Shown here piece after piece: positions 24,408-34,811 of a stretch of DNA of 64,000 nt. The stretch is taken from assembly GCA_002682825.1 (NCBI GenBank), contig NOKP01000001.1, positions 2,572,387-2,636,386 of the forward strand. Direction: 5' to 3'. Made by a program: the position numbers and the translations under genes. Every line of letters begins with the position of its first letter. Position 1 is the first letter of the stretch. The notes below the pieces were generated by a model that was given only the letters and a program-made list of their open reading frames with translations, was not told where the DNA came from and made no database searches. This DNA comes from Neonectria sp. B-13. Its lineage: Eukaryota; Ascomycota; Sordariomycetes; Hypocreales; Nectriaceae.

Positions 24408-24703
24408 AATGATGAAAACCAAGATACCCTTCTGCCTATGAACCTTTTGTATCCGTCCTCGTTGAGAAGCAAGTCTACCATCGCTGAGTTGATCGTTCAT
24501 CGTGAAATCACAGAATATTTGTCAAGAAATCCTTCCATCATTCCTTTTGAACACTTGTAGTTTGAATGCTTTTGATTCGTGACTCTGACCTAGAGTACAG
24601 CCCTAGCTGCATATGCCGGAGAGCAATCTTCCCGAAATGCTCAGAAAAGATGGAGAAACCAGCCGTCACGCCTGTCCACCCAATACCAACACCATCGTTA
24701 TAT

Positions 24704-25366
24704 TTAACCACCCTTCTTCTTGGAAACACCGACGGTTCGGCCACGGCGACCGGTGGTCTTGGTGTGCTGACCACGGACACGGAGGCCCCAGTAGTGTCGG
24801 AGACCACGGTGAGCGCGGATCTTCTTGAGGCGCTCGAGATCGTCACGGAGCTTTGAGTCAACACCGTTGGCCAGGATGTGCGAGTCCTTGCCGTCAACGA
24901 TATCACGCTGTCGGTTCAGGAACCAGGTGGGGATCTTGTACTGGGTAGGGTTCTGGATGATGGTGACGATTCGCTCGAGCTCTTCGGAAGTGAGCTCACC
25001 GGCGCTGCAGAAGCTGTCAGTAAGTGTCGTCCTCGCTTGTGATGCTTTCGGGGTCCCATACCGCTTGTTCAGATCGACATCGGCCTTCTTGCAGACCAAG
25101 TTAGAGTATCGGCGACCGACACCCTTGATCTTGGTCAAGGCGTACATAACCTTCTGCTTTCCGTCGACATTGGTGTTGAGAAGACGGAGAATCTGCCCGC
25201 TGTTAGTATCTGGGAGGGAATTCCTTCGTGGTGATGAATCCAGGGATCGCGACACCTGGCGGCGCAGCCCAGCGGCGCGGCGGGTGGCAACGGCGTCGAG
25301 GACGCATCAACGGAGAGGGTTACTTACGAACTGGAAGTTCGACTTCTCTCCCGTTACGAGCGACAT
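24704..25366 (-). CDS. RPS18: 40S ribosomal protein S18 (uS13)
   Basis: Three exons are read on the minus strand: 25,366-25,328, 25,192-25,062 and 25,004-24,704. Introns are 135 nt (GTAAGT, ACTAACA branch, GGGCAG) and 57 nt (GTATGG...CTGCAG). The product is 156 aa, the usual length of eukaryotic uS13. Exon 1 encodes only 13 residues ([13 protein letters not shown]). The body shows [51 protein letters not shown] and the basic tail [20 protein letters not shown]. It contacts 25S rRNA and the P-site tRNA region at the head of the small subunit. The gene is convergent with SDO1, with only about 300 nt between the stop codons. Early introns in ribosomal protein genes are common in fungi. Confidence 0.97.
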
Positions 25367-26483
25367 GATGGGCAACTTCGATCGGTCGTTGCCGTGTGCT
25401 CGTTAAGATTCGATGTTTCCGGTTTGAAGGTAAGAAGGCGGAGATTTCGTAGCCCTCGCTTAAGGTGGTGAATTTTCGAGCCTGTGGGGTCGCGAGTAGG
25501 GCAAGAATGGTGCGCGCTAATTCGCGACAGGCCACGTGACATAGCTGCTGACTGTGGACAGTGTCGAAGTTCGCCCACCATATCACTCACACTGTGATTC
25601 CCGCACCAAGTGTTTCCAGTATCGGACGAGAAGGGTCACAGGAATTACCCATTTGCCAGCCTTCAGAGGCCCAGACCTTTGTATGATGTGATATGTCGAT
25701 TGCAGCAATCTCAATTTTGCCTTTTAATCCCAAGCTATGTCAACCTCCAGTAGGACGCCGTCTAATTCGTAGGAAACGCACTGTAAAGCTCGCCGATGTT
25801 AGCACTGTTTGCACACAATCGAGGCATTTCAAACACAGTGCGTAACATTGGCCCCTGTCTACTCTCGTCTAGCTGCCTCAATTTCTTTTTACCGACCTGG
25901 GCCTCTCCTAACTCTCCTCCTCTTAAGTATGCTACATACAACCCCAATCCAAGGCCGTATGAGCACCAACGGGCTGCATCCTCTGGACTCTCCTCTTAAA
26001 GCTCTCCATATGATCATGGATTATTGCGATGGTAAGTATTCGCTCAACCGTGACGTGGCCGAGGCCCAATTGCATTGTCGTCTTATGCCATAGCTCGATC
26101 AGCCCAGTTGCAACGACTGATCTTGAGCCGGATGCCCGTACTTTGTGCAGGCACGAGACAAGAACAAACATTGACAACTTTCTTTGAGTACGGGGTCTTT
26201 GGTGTTACACCAGATGAAGACTTCCGTAATTTATTTGTTGTTACATTTCACACGCAATTCTTCCAGCGAGCCGCATAATCAGCTGTCATCTGATCGAAGA
26301 ATGCATTGCCAGTACTCTGTAATTTCCTCAGTACTGAATCCGTCGCCAAGCCCTTGCTTAGTCCACCTGGTGAACTGTGATGTGTGACCAATGTGTACGT
26401 ACGTACGGCAACTATACATACACAGGTGAGGTTGTGAGCCTCTCGTTGGGTGACTCATGTTTCTCTTTCACATTGAACGCCGA
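25367..26483. other. Intergenic region, RPS18 promoter side
   Basis: The left end should carry the RPS18 promoter. No gene is supported. Sequence near 26,396-26,408 has a short ACGTACGTACGG run. Small frames here resemble no family. Confidence 0.5.
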
Positions 26484-27559
26484 TTACTCATTAGGGAAAG
26501 CATCTTCTTCCTGTAGGGCATTAGTCCAGAACAGTAAGCATTTGTTTTCTTGCGTCTTACCTCCTTGGGCTTCTTCAGCTGAGTGGACAAGAGTTCTGAT
26601 AAATTGGCCCTGTCCATCTCCACCGTCAAGTTAACTGTCTTGGTTTGAGCGTGGTGGACCGAAACCTCCTGCAGGCCTCGAAGCCCCATGAGTTCATCCA
26701 AGCCCAGGACATCTGTGATTCGGATAGTTCGGTATGTGAGGGGGAAGAATGTCTTCATGAGGTCGCTTCGTTCGTTCAGGTGCGCCAGGGTGGACTTGGA
26801 GATGCTGAGTGCCAGACCCTCTAGTCTCGTACACTCAGACAGCTTCTTGAAGGCCGGCGCAGAGTCCGGGCCGCACCAATGGACCTTGATATGGCGGACG
26901 TTATGGCGGAGTTGGTCGTTATGCTCGAGATGGCTAAGCATCTCGCAACAGCACCGAAAGCGGACGCTCTTCTTGCGGAAGAAGATGCGGAAGAACTCGT
27001 GGTTGAGGGCCGGTCCGAGAAGAGATGGCAGTGCCTTCATCTGGGGAGTCTGGAAGAAGAGGTCTCGCTCGATCTTGGGACAGTTGCAGGCGGTTTTCTT
27101 GCACGCGACTTTGATTCCCTTTGCTCGGAAAACATTGTCGATCATGAGGTCCATGATTGACTCTCGAATCTCTAGAGGCAGTCTCATGAACGGGAAGCCT
27201 TGGGCCGGAATTGGTCGGTCTGAGGAGCAGGTGTTAGCTCGAACTTGGACGAGCAGCTTCAACGTGGCCAGGTACCTACCTGCGATCTCAAGTATCTCCG
27301 TGCACATCTCGATGATGTCGACGCAGGTCTTGAGCTCTTCAGGCTGCTTCTTGATCATGTCGGCACATTTTGAGATGGTGTTTGCGATGGCACCTCGCCG
27401 CTTTGGGCTGAGGCGAACGAGGCGGCCCAGCTCGGTGGCATCAATACTCCCTGTGTAGTGCTTATCGAGTGCTTGCAGGAGGGTCTGGATGTTCCTGGAC
27501 AGTCCGTATCTCGCGGGTACGGCCTTGGCCTTGAGGACGTACCACGACTTCGACGACAT
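26484..27559 (-). CDS. Hypothetical protein, F-box-like N-terminal core
   Basis: The model has three exons: 27,559-27,280, 27,219-26,561 and 26,510-26,484, giving 321 aa. Intron 1 (60 nt) has GTAGGT, a GCTAACA branch and CTCAG. Intron 2 (50 nt) has GTAAGA, ACTAATG and CTACAG. The last exon encodes only about nine residues before TAA. I do not recognise an orthologue. Near residue 100 the stretch FMRLPLEIRESIMDLMI has the LPxEIRxxI pattern common in fungal F-box and related 2EXR proteins. A CKKTACNCP cluster follows. The rest has leucine-rich spacing but no clear repeat. Intron 1 is a multiple of three with no stop, so retaining it adds 20 residues in frame. If intron 2 is not used the protein would instead end at 26,468. 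A role in protein turnover would be a guess from the weak F-box resemblance. Confidence 0.65.
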
Positions 27560-28364
27560 TGTTGACGATGGCGGAGGACGAAAGGTGTGAGCAAGGCGGG
27601 CGATGGTTGTTGTAAGTCCGCGGACCTTGGATAGCCAAAGGTTCCAGAATGAGAAGGGGGCATTCGCGACGCCCTACCTCAGGCACTCATTCAAGGTCGG
27701 ATGCCGAAGTCAACAAACACCGAGGGTCGTTGAATCAGAGTGGTGAATGCACCGGTCGTGGCAGGAGCGTTGCGCTCGTTGCACTTTCCTACAACTCAAA
27801 TGTAGCATGCAGACAACGCAGCCAGTGCGGACAGAAAAAGAAAAAGAAAAAATGGCAGCGTTGTCCATGAGTACCGATGATTTACGTTGGATTAGTAGGT
27901 AGATCACAGCCAACTGCCTTTTTCCTCCAGTTGTTGTGTAGCGGCGTTGAATACCATACGCCATGATGAACCCCAAGCGGTTGGCGATGGGTGGTGCTTT
28001 GACAACCAAACAGGTGAAACAACCAACCCATTGCATTTGGCCGGGGGTACCGCACCTACTTCAGCATCTAGCGCTGGGTTGTTTTTAAGTGCAGGAAGTG
28101 CGACAAAACACGAAACGCCCTGGTGATCTGGACCGATATTAAGCTCCTACGGTAGTCGTTATAGCTTCATGTTAGTGGAAATCTACTTTGTCACAGGGAT
28201 GCAGAGTGGTTCTTAAAAGATAGAAAGATGGAACCCCACAGTCTATATTATTTCAGTTGAACGCCGCCTTCTGGTCTCTATGCCCAGGCCATGAGCCCAT
28301 GATCTCATGTATGCTATGTAGGTATGGTATGGTACGATATGCCTTCTGTCCAAATCGCTAACCG

Positions 28365-28377
28365 CCCCCCCCCCCCC
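28365..28377. repeat. Homopolymer run, 13 C
   Basis: Thirteen consecutive cytosines lie in intergenic DNA. The exact length is prone to sequencing error. Confidence 0.8.
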
Positions 28378-28790
28378 AAAATCCTTGTTGTTCATGTCCC
28401 GTTGTATCAATCGATGAGTCAATAATTATGATGCCCCATCCGCCCGCGCTGCCTTGGTCAATGAATGTTCCATCGACCCTGCGATGAAACCGACCGAAGC
28501 GCTCTGCCTCGGCAGTCGCTGTGAGGTGCTGTCTAAAATGGTCGTAATGGAGAGGGGATCAATGCCAAGATCCCCTTCTTCCTCGTTTTTCTGTGTCGCT
28601 GAGCGACGTTCCTCGACATCCTTTTTCGGGTGACAAATGCCCCGGCAGTTACCGAGATGGCGTGCACCAAGAATGTCGCTTCCACTCGGTGGAAGAAGCT
28701 GGTTGGCTGGGTATTGTGGCGGAGGTACAGATACAGGAGGTATCGTACCGTAGGTGCGCCCGAGTGGGTGTGTGAGTGGTCGATGATTGG

Positions 28791-28826
28791 TGTGTCGAGC
28801 CAGTGTGTCGAGCCAGTGTGGCGAGT
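28791..28826. repeat. Direct repeat, GTGTCGAGCCAGT x2 plus partial copy
   Basis: Two adjacent perfect 13-nt copies and one degenerate copy lie just downstream of the Ser-rich gene's stop codon (minus strand). Confidence 0.75.
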
Positions 28827-28934
28827 GTTGGTGTTGGTGTGTGTGAGTGCGCTTGGCGGAAGCATTCTAGACTCCCTCATCTAGATCGCACCATCGAAGA
28901 GCTGGCGTCGTCGAGAATCGGCGCGTCCGCTCAT

Positions 28935-29423
28935 TTAGCGACTACCATCCCCGTAATGGAATGACGGAGACACGTGGGAGGACTGGGACGAGGAAGAGCG
29001 ATCACTATCGCCGTGGGGGTCGTAGTCGGCAATGCTGGGTGCTCGGGTGCAGCAGGGGCTGATGCCGGTGAAGCCATCGTCCTCAACCTGGTCTGGCCGC
29101 GATGCACCAAAGGTCCAGGTGAATTGTGATAGCATCTCTTGATGGAGAATGTTCTGGTCGGTGAGCGGCTTCTCGCTCGGGTGGACAATGCGTCTGGTCT
29201 TGTTCCTAGGCTTGCGTTCTTTCGTGGGCTCCTTGGCCTTGGTGCCGGTTCCCCACGTCTTGTTGGATCCCCACGTCCACGTCCGGGTTAGACGCGGTTC
29301 AGATGACTTGGACGACACGGAGGTCTTGCTTGATGAAGTAGCGGTGTTTGATTCTGACTGGGAAGAGCTGTCGGATTCGTCGGAGCGGCGCAGGACGCGG
29401 CGGAAGGATTCTCGGATGGCCAT
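28935..29423 (-). CDS. Hypothetical Ser-rich protein
   Basis: A single-exon frame encodes 162 aa from the ATG at 29,423 (MAIRESFRRVLRR). An open extension to 29,549 is rejected because it is built from a TGATGA microsatellite. I recognise no family. The N-terminus is a short basic amphipathic segment, followed by a Ser-rich stretch (residues 14-45) and then TWTWGSNKTWGTGT. A Lys/Arg-rich block EPTKERKPRNKTRRIVHP comes next. The C-terminal third holds an Asp/Ser region ending SFHYGDG. Regular Ser/Thr use, a clean ATG and a compact C-terminal segment (QEMLSQFTWTFGASRPDQ) suggest a real conserved gene rather than chance, but no transmembrane or enzyme signature is present. Function is unknown. 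Confidence 0.55.
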   Translation of the reverse strand: MAIRESFRRVLRRSDESDSSSQSESNTATSSSKTSVSSKSSEPRLTRTWTWGSNKTWGTGTKAKEPTKERKPRNKTRRIVHPSEKPLTDQNILHQEMLSQFTWTFGASRPDQVEDDGFTGISPCCTRAPSIADYDPHGDSDRSSSSQSSHVSPSFHYGDGSR

Positions 29424-29509
29424 TGCTGTGAGTTGTGGGAGGACAGATGCCTCACGAAGGTAGAGAGAGATGTTGGCGAGTGGAGAGGGAGACGATGATG
29501 GATGCGAGC

Positions 29510-29553
29510 GGGTGATGATGATGATGATCAAGCTGGTGATGATGATCAAGCTG
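29510..29553. repeat. TGA-rich repeat with two GATGATGATCAAGCTGG units
   Basis: A GAT trinucleotide run is followed by ATCAAGCTGGTGATGATGATCAAGCTGG, so a unit of about 17 nt is tandemly duplicated, roughly 90 nt upstream of the Ser-rich gene's start. Confidence 0.8.
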
Positions 29554-30245
29554 GAGGATCGACCAACGAGTGGGATATATGGACTGAATATATGGGCTGG
29601 AGATCAAATCCGTTGGAGCTGGAAAGAAGAGCAGAGGCCACAACCTTATACTACCAGTAATAAGTAATCAGTCAACCAGTCCCGGTGTAAGGCAACCCCG
29701 GAGAAAACCCCTCAGAACAAAGACCGTTTCGGCCAGGACCAGGCAAGAGCAAAAGAGCAGGTACCGGGGTTCCACGGTGGCAACAGAGCCCCCTAAGGAG
29801 CGCCAAACCACCCAAGTCTTGGCACCTGGGACTTGGGGGAGATGGGCGCGGGCGGAGGGTGCGGGCGGAGGTTTCGGGCTGTTCACGGCGGCTTACGGGC
29901 TCAGACCCGCAACGATGAAGTCAGCCAGGGAGCCCTTGGACCCTCAAAGTGCAAGGCCCCCTACTAGGAAGGCGGCGGAACCTGGAAAACTTGACTGGAG
30001 AACCCCTGTGTGTGTGTGACCGGGCTTTTGCGGGCTTTGGGGTCTGGGACGGCCGAGCCAGCCTACCAGGTGCGCCCAACGCCACCGCCAGCTCGAAAGG
30101 GGCAGGCGAAGGCGTGGCGGGTCTGTTTTTAGCCGGCCTTTCGTGGCATTCGTGCTCTGGCCGGGAGCCGAGGCGCATTCCCTGAAATGGGTGCGTCCGT
30201 CAAGGCGTCGTCATTCCAGGGCTCGGGCTTGGTTCAGTCAACGCC

Positions 30246-30288
30246 GACAGCGACAGGCACAGCAACAGCGACGGCGACGGCGACAGCG
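30246..30288. repeat. ACAGCG/ACGGCG short repeat
   Basis: Six to seven imperfect 6-nt units lie in tandem in intergenic DNA. Confidence 0.75.
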
Positions 30289-31353
30289 GATCTGCGGGTT
30301 GCGCTGCTGGACGGATACATACTACTAGTAGGTACCTGCAGTGCGGTACGAAGCAACTTATGCACACTTTCCCTGTCGATGTCTGGTTTGGAGCAGAGCA
30401 GGCTCCAAGGCAACGATAGGTCGGTCTCCCTCCAATCCACCTACTTAGGTAGGTCGTGGACATGTTGGCCGCCAGAGGTGTTGGTATCCGTTACACATCG
30501 ATGGAACACGGCCGAGCCGTCTGTGCCTGCAACAGAGAACGGACGCCCGCTCCGGCAAGTGGTCCAGGGGATGAGTGAAAATTCTTTTCCCGTCCTATTC
30601 CTGGTTGGCGATCGATCTATAAGCAGAAAAAATGGCTTCATCCCGGCATCCAGTGTGTCGCATCAGTTCTCAGTCCTCACGAAGAGGGTGTCCAGGAATT
30701 TTTCAGCGCCCCAGCTGTCCTGACAGGGCGCTACCATCGGGTGCTACCACTACCACCCACCCACCCCTCCCAAAGTCTCGGAGTCGGCGAGCAAACCAGT
30801 CCGACCGTGGAGACCCGGATTTTCCCCTCAATCCCATCGTTGCAATTGTTGGGGTCGGGTGGGCAGCTGGACGGCGTCGTGGAGACTGGACGCTAGGGCG
30901 ACGATGGTCCTTCTGGGCAATCGTGTCACTCGCCGTCTCGCTCGCAGGTAGCGCCGAGGTTGGTCCCGTTCGTCGTGGTTCTTGCAACGCCGAGATCCAC
31001 GCCCGTCTCAGTGCTAAATCAAGCCTAAATCAGAACAAGAAGCTGGTAAAGATGCATCTCACAGTCAACGGCGCGCTCAAAGCCGGCCCAACGATGGACG
31101 AGACGATTTACCAGAACTCCCAAGCCCTGCCTGCACATCGCATCCGCTAGCGTCGATCCATTCTCCATCCATGATTCTCCATCCATGTCGCCATGATGTT
31201 ACAGGGCCCCGACCAATCCAATAATTCACCACTGCCCCCAAATCCTCCCCCCACCAGGCTATTTTTCCATCCATCGCCAGCATGGCCATGGCTGGGGAGT
31301 CCAGGCCCGTACTGTACAGCCACCTCGCAGGTTGCCTTCCACCGCCGCAACGC

Positions 31354-31410
31354 CCTAACGCTCCCCTAACGCTCTCATAACGCTCCCTAACGCTCCCTAA
31401 CGCACCCTAT
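31354..31410. repeat. Minisatellite, CTAACGCTCC units
   Basis: Five units of about 10-12 nt (CTAACGCTCC with small indels) end at the stop codon of the minus-strand membrane protein gene; the last, degenerate unit contains the stop itself. Confidence 0.85.
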
Positions 31411-33261
31411 CGTGCAATGCACTCGCCGCCAAACGCCCCGGCACTGCCGACACCCAGCCCCCCTAGCGCCGTCAAGCCCCAAACCACAGCCGCCGACTCC
31501 CAGTCTAGTTCATCGCTCGGAAGCACATCGCCTTCTTCTGTCGCAGCCACTTCTGACGCCGCTGGTTTGTAGGCGCTGTTGGCGGGATCCTCTTTGATCT
31601 TTCGCGATCTGCCCCAGCGTCTTAATCCCGAACCTTGGCCATCTGCTTCTGGCTCTCTCATGCCCTCTGTCTCAACCTTTGTTTCTGCCTCAGCCTTTGT
31701 TTCTGCCTCGACTTGCTCTTGGCTGGGATAGGCTGGGATTGTCGATGCCAGTATTCCTGACACATCCGTCGCCCGAGTTGCGACCCAGAGACCGATGCTG
31801 ACACTGGAGATGATTACGTCCCAGCCGGCCATCCCGACAACGGGATGATCAGATGTGGCCCCAAGGATCCTGCCAAACGCGGATGTCGTCCGCTCCCATG
31901 CGGACCGCTGCTCTAAATCAAAGGGCAAATGAACGCTGTGGCGGTGATAGTAAGCATCGGGAGCGTTGTAAGCCAACCCGACCAATGACGCTCGAACATG
32001 GAGCACGAAGCTACCCACAGAAACTGCCCGGAACAGCTGTTTGTAAGTGCTGTATGCGCTGTGAGGGTCGTTATTTGCGCTGCCCCAGCTTTCGGGCAAT
32101 ATGTGGTGCACGGCTAGAGGAGCAACGCTCAGTGACCGCGAGGCCAGAACCAGATACTTGAAGAGCTCTGTGTTGGCCTGGGACGGCATCAACAGCATGG
32201 CCACGAAGTTTAGGGCCAGGATCATAGAAAATACCCACGCGTGTGGTGTCCAGTTGGCCGGCTTCGGGGCAAATAGTTTGTTTCGCAGATGAGCATATCT
32301 ACAAGTCGTCAGTCTAAGTCGCCCATCTCGACAATCAGGCAACGTACCGTGAGGCATGCAAAGAGCCACCGTCATTGACCGGAAGCGGAGACGGTGTGAG
32401 CAATATTGCTACGAAAAAGAGGTTCTGGGCAAAGGCGAGCGACACTAGCTGCCCGAGCAGCTGGTAGCACCAGAGGAGTGGGATGTTCCGACGTCGTCCT
32501 TCGATAGCGAGAAGCAAACTCCATGCTACCAAGCCCGAGTCGACCTGCTGTCCCCACCAGAACCTCCGAGCTTTCTCCGCGATAATCTCGACGGCATCGA
32601 GATGAATAGGCGTATCACTCAACCACTGCACGAGGTATACCGGGGTTGCATTCTCTCCAGGAGGGAGTATTCCGTTGTCGCCGTAGAACCTGTAGCAAGT
32701 AAGGTTAATGGTCAGTTGGTCAGTTCCGGGCACATGGGCGTTGATTCACGTACTGAGTGGGCAACTCAACACCGCGGCCACTAGCCCAGACCTTGTAAGA
32801 CAAGACAGCATACGCCGAGAGCCCATATACTTGTCGAAGCAGGCTGATCAAAGCTAGGCCTGCAAAAATGGGCAGCAGCGTGTTTCTCCGAGCAACCCGT
32901 CTTCGGGTATCTTGGGACGGACCCAGGCCGCGATAGGCCTTGTGGAGGCTCCGGCCGGCCTCGACCATCAGGTAGACCGCCACAACGAGGTGGCTGGCAA
33001 CGGCGGCAACAGGGCCATATCTGGAAGGTTCCGGTTAACGAGTTCCCGGATGAGAGTCGTGGGCTAGAATCACGCTCACCTGGTCTCTGGTTCAAGCTGG
33101 ACTGGAGCCATGGCGATGAACTGCGGTAAGGGTTCGTCGTTGATGAATCCGCTGGTGTGAACGTGAGCACCGGTGACGAAAGACGAGCTGGGGAGGGGCT
33201 CTGGCTCCGTCGTGGGGTGGATGTTGTTGCTGGCCCAGCGCCACAGCGTGGCTGGAAACAT
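31407..33261 (-). CDS. Polytopic membrane protein of unknown function
   Basis: Four exons are read on the minus strand: 33,261-33,080, 33,020-32,754, 32,689-32,348 and 32,298-31,407. Introns of 59, 64 and 49 nt are all GT-AG, and every junction keeps phase (PETR|YGP, LPTQ|FYG, HASR|YAH). The product is 560 aa. It has several hydrophobic segments, for example AAVASHLVVAVYLMV (exon 2), LPIFAGLALISLL, LVSLAFAQNLFFVAILL (exon 3), AWVFSMILALNFVAMLLM (exon 4) and VVWGLTALGGLGVGSAG at the end. Between the last two segments lies a charged insert with EAETK-type repeats. I recognise no catalytic or transport signature. The overall plan, about eight membrane spans with a cytosolic acidic loop, resembles uncharacterised fungal integral membrane proteins; function is not inferred. 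It is divergent from the sugar symporter, 1.5 kb away. Confidence 0.75.
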
Positions 33262-34811
33262 GATGATGGAGCGTCTTCTGCTGGATGACTGCGAGTTGAA
33301 ACCAGAAAGGGTGACGTCAGTAAGGCATCTAGGTACTTCGCAATGCTCGTACCGTCCTTGGGTTAAGATGGATAAAATGATGCTTGCTGTGTCGGCTTTA
33401 TCCTTGAAATGCCGAGTCCCCAAATCCTGTTCAGCGCACCCTGGTCGGCGCCACGTGAAAGACTTGGGTTGGATCCATGACGATATTTATGCATGGGTCA
33501 CACTTCGCACAGATAAGTCATGATAGCAGCAGAGGGGCATTGGAAGGTTCTCTATTCATGAATACAAAGCCCCCGGTGCTTGGATGGCTCGTGGGTTTAG
33601 GGGGGGTTGTGAATAGAACTATGTCTAGCTCATATGGGTTTCGGCGAGTATTGGTTTTCGCGTATCAGCATTGTTGTTTGGAAGGTTTGGTCGTTGGTGG
33701 GCGATGTGTCAGAATGTCGTGATGATCAGGAATCAATATGCGGCTGCTGCCTGGCTACGAATCACAACGCCCTGGGCGAAGTAATTTGATACCAGCCCGA
33801 CTGCTATTTGTTATAGATAAAGACATGGTTGTAATTCGAGAGTATTGATTCGGCGTGCATTGCTGGGTAGTTCTACTCTCGAATCGCATCGAGATGCAGG
33901 GTAGTACGGACACGACGTCTTAGGTTCTCGCCACCACACTACTGGTAAATTGAAGACATCATGAACTGTAAATAGTCCAGTCCCGGGGGAACAAGGACAT
34001 TTAGTTCTTCCTCCCCGGTCTATTCCGTGCCTAAATCAGGATGAGAGATGGCTAAGTATCCGTTAGGTCTCCTCGCATCAGCAACGGCTGTCTGGCGCAC
34101 CTCGCAGGGCGCATTAAGGCTGAGCTACGAATGCTCTGTCCACGCGGAACCGAACAATTGGATGACATCCCAAGGCGGCCACCCTTTCTCCCGAGCGCCT
34201 CGGTACTATGTAGATTCACCACGGACACCATCTCGTCATCTCTATCTTGAGGAGCCAGACCGGCCCGCTGATTTGCCAGCGCAGCGCACCCGGCCCCTCT
34301 GAAGGCCTCCAGCACCACCCAAACCAGGCACCGTGCTGATCACACACGGCACGGTTCGGTTGGCTGCAGTTACGCATGCCTTCGGCGCTTGACTGTCATG
34401 ACCCCAGAGTCAGGCCCGTCGTGGCCGTCGTGACCACCAACCGAAGGGCTCAGCTTGCACCTGGCCTCACTGATCAGTCTCGTGACGGCTTCTCACCTAC
34501 CCGCACCACATGATGGCATTGGTTTGACTTGCTGCATCCTCCGCATTCCGATGCACCAGGCCCCAGGCCTTCAATCGGTATCGCTACCCTCTCTGCTCCC
34601 CGCCGCTTCTCGCAATACAGTATTGTGCTTCCTTCCATCAAGCCTTCTGCCTTCGGGACGGGTCCACTTACTCCGAAACCCCGACATCGCGGCATCCTCC
34701 CGAGCTTCAATCCGCCGGCCCATCATCATTTCATCCCTTCATCCCTACGCGACAAGCTGTACGATCCCTTCGATGACTACAGACACCGCGGTTTGAACAC
34801 CTTGCTTCAAA
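33262..34811. promoter_or_regulatory. Divergent promoter region, membrane protein and sugar symporter
   Basis: About 1.55 kb separate the two divergent starts. An upstream ORF at 34,773-34,796 precedes the symporter. The 34,440-34,800 part is pyrimidine-rich like a 5' leader. Nothing else is supported. Confidence 0.5.
34773..34796 (+). promoter_or_regulatory. Seven-residue upstream ORF before the sugar symporter
   Basis: ATG ACT ACA GAC ACC GCG GTT TGA ends 15 nt before the symporter start at 34,812. If it is within the mRNA, ribosomes would terminate just before the main start and would have little room to reinitiate. The transcript 5' end is not known. Confidence 0.45.

Larger units (their letters stand above)
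27560..28934. other. Intergenic region with poly-C tract
   Basis: The right end is the 3' flank of the Ser-rich gene and the left end should be the promoter of the F-box-like gene. A run of 13 C lies at 28,365-28,377. A short direct repeat lies at 28,791-28,826. No gene is supported. Confidence 0.5.
29424..31406. other. Intergenic region
   Basis: The left end should be the promoter of the Ser-rich gene. Short repeats lie at 29,510-29,553 and 30,246-30,288 and a minisatellite begins at 31,354. A palindrome-like ACCTACTTAGGTAGGT lies at about 30,439-30,454. No coding region is supported. Confidence 0.5.

Noticed and set aside
23580..24500. 306-codon antisense frame over SDO1
   Set aside because: It is a mirror of a highly conserved gene and has no family resemblance of its own.
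25193..25327. Possible snoRNA in the 135-nt first intron of RPS18
   Set aside because: Ribosomal protein introns often host snoRNAs, but I find no matched C and D boxes or H/ACA elements here.
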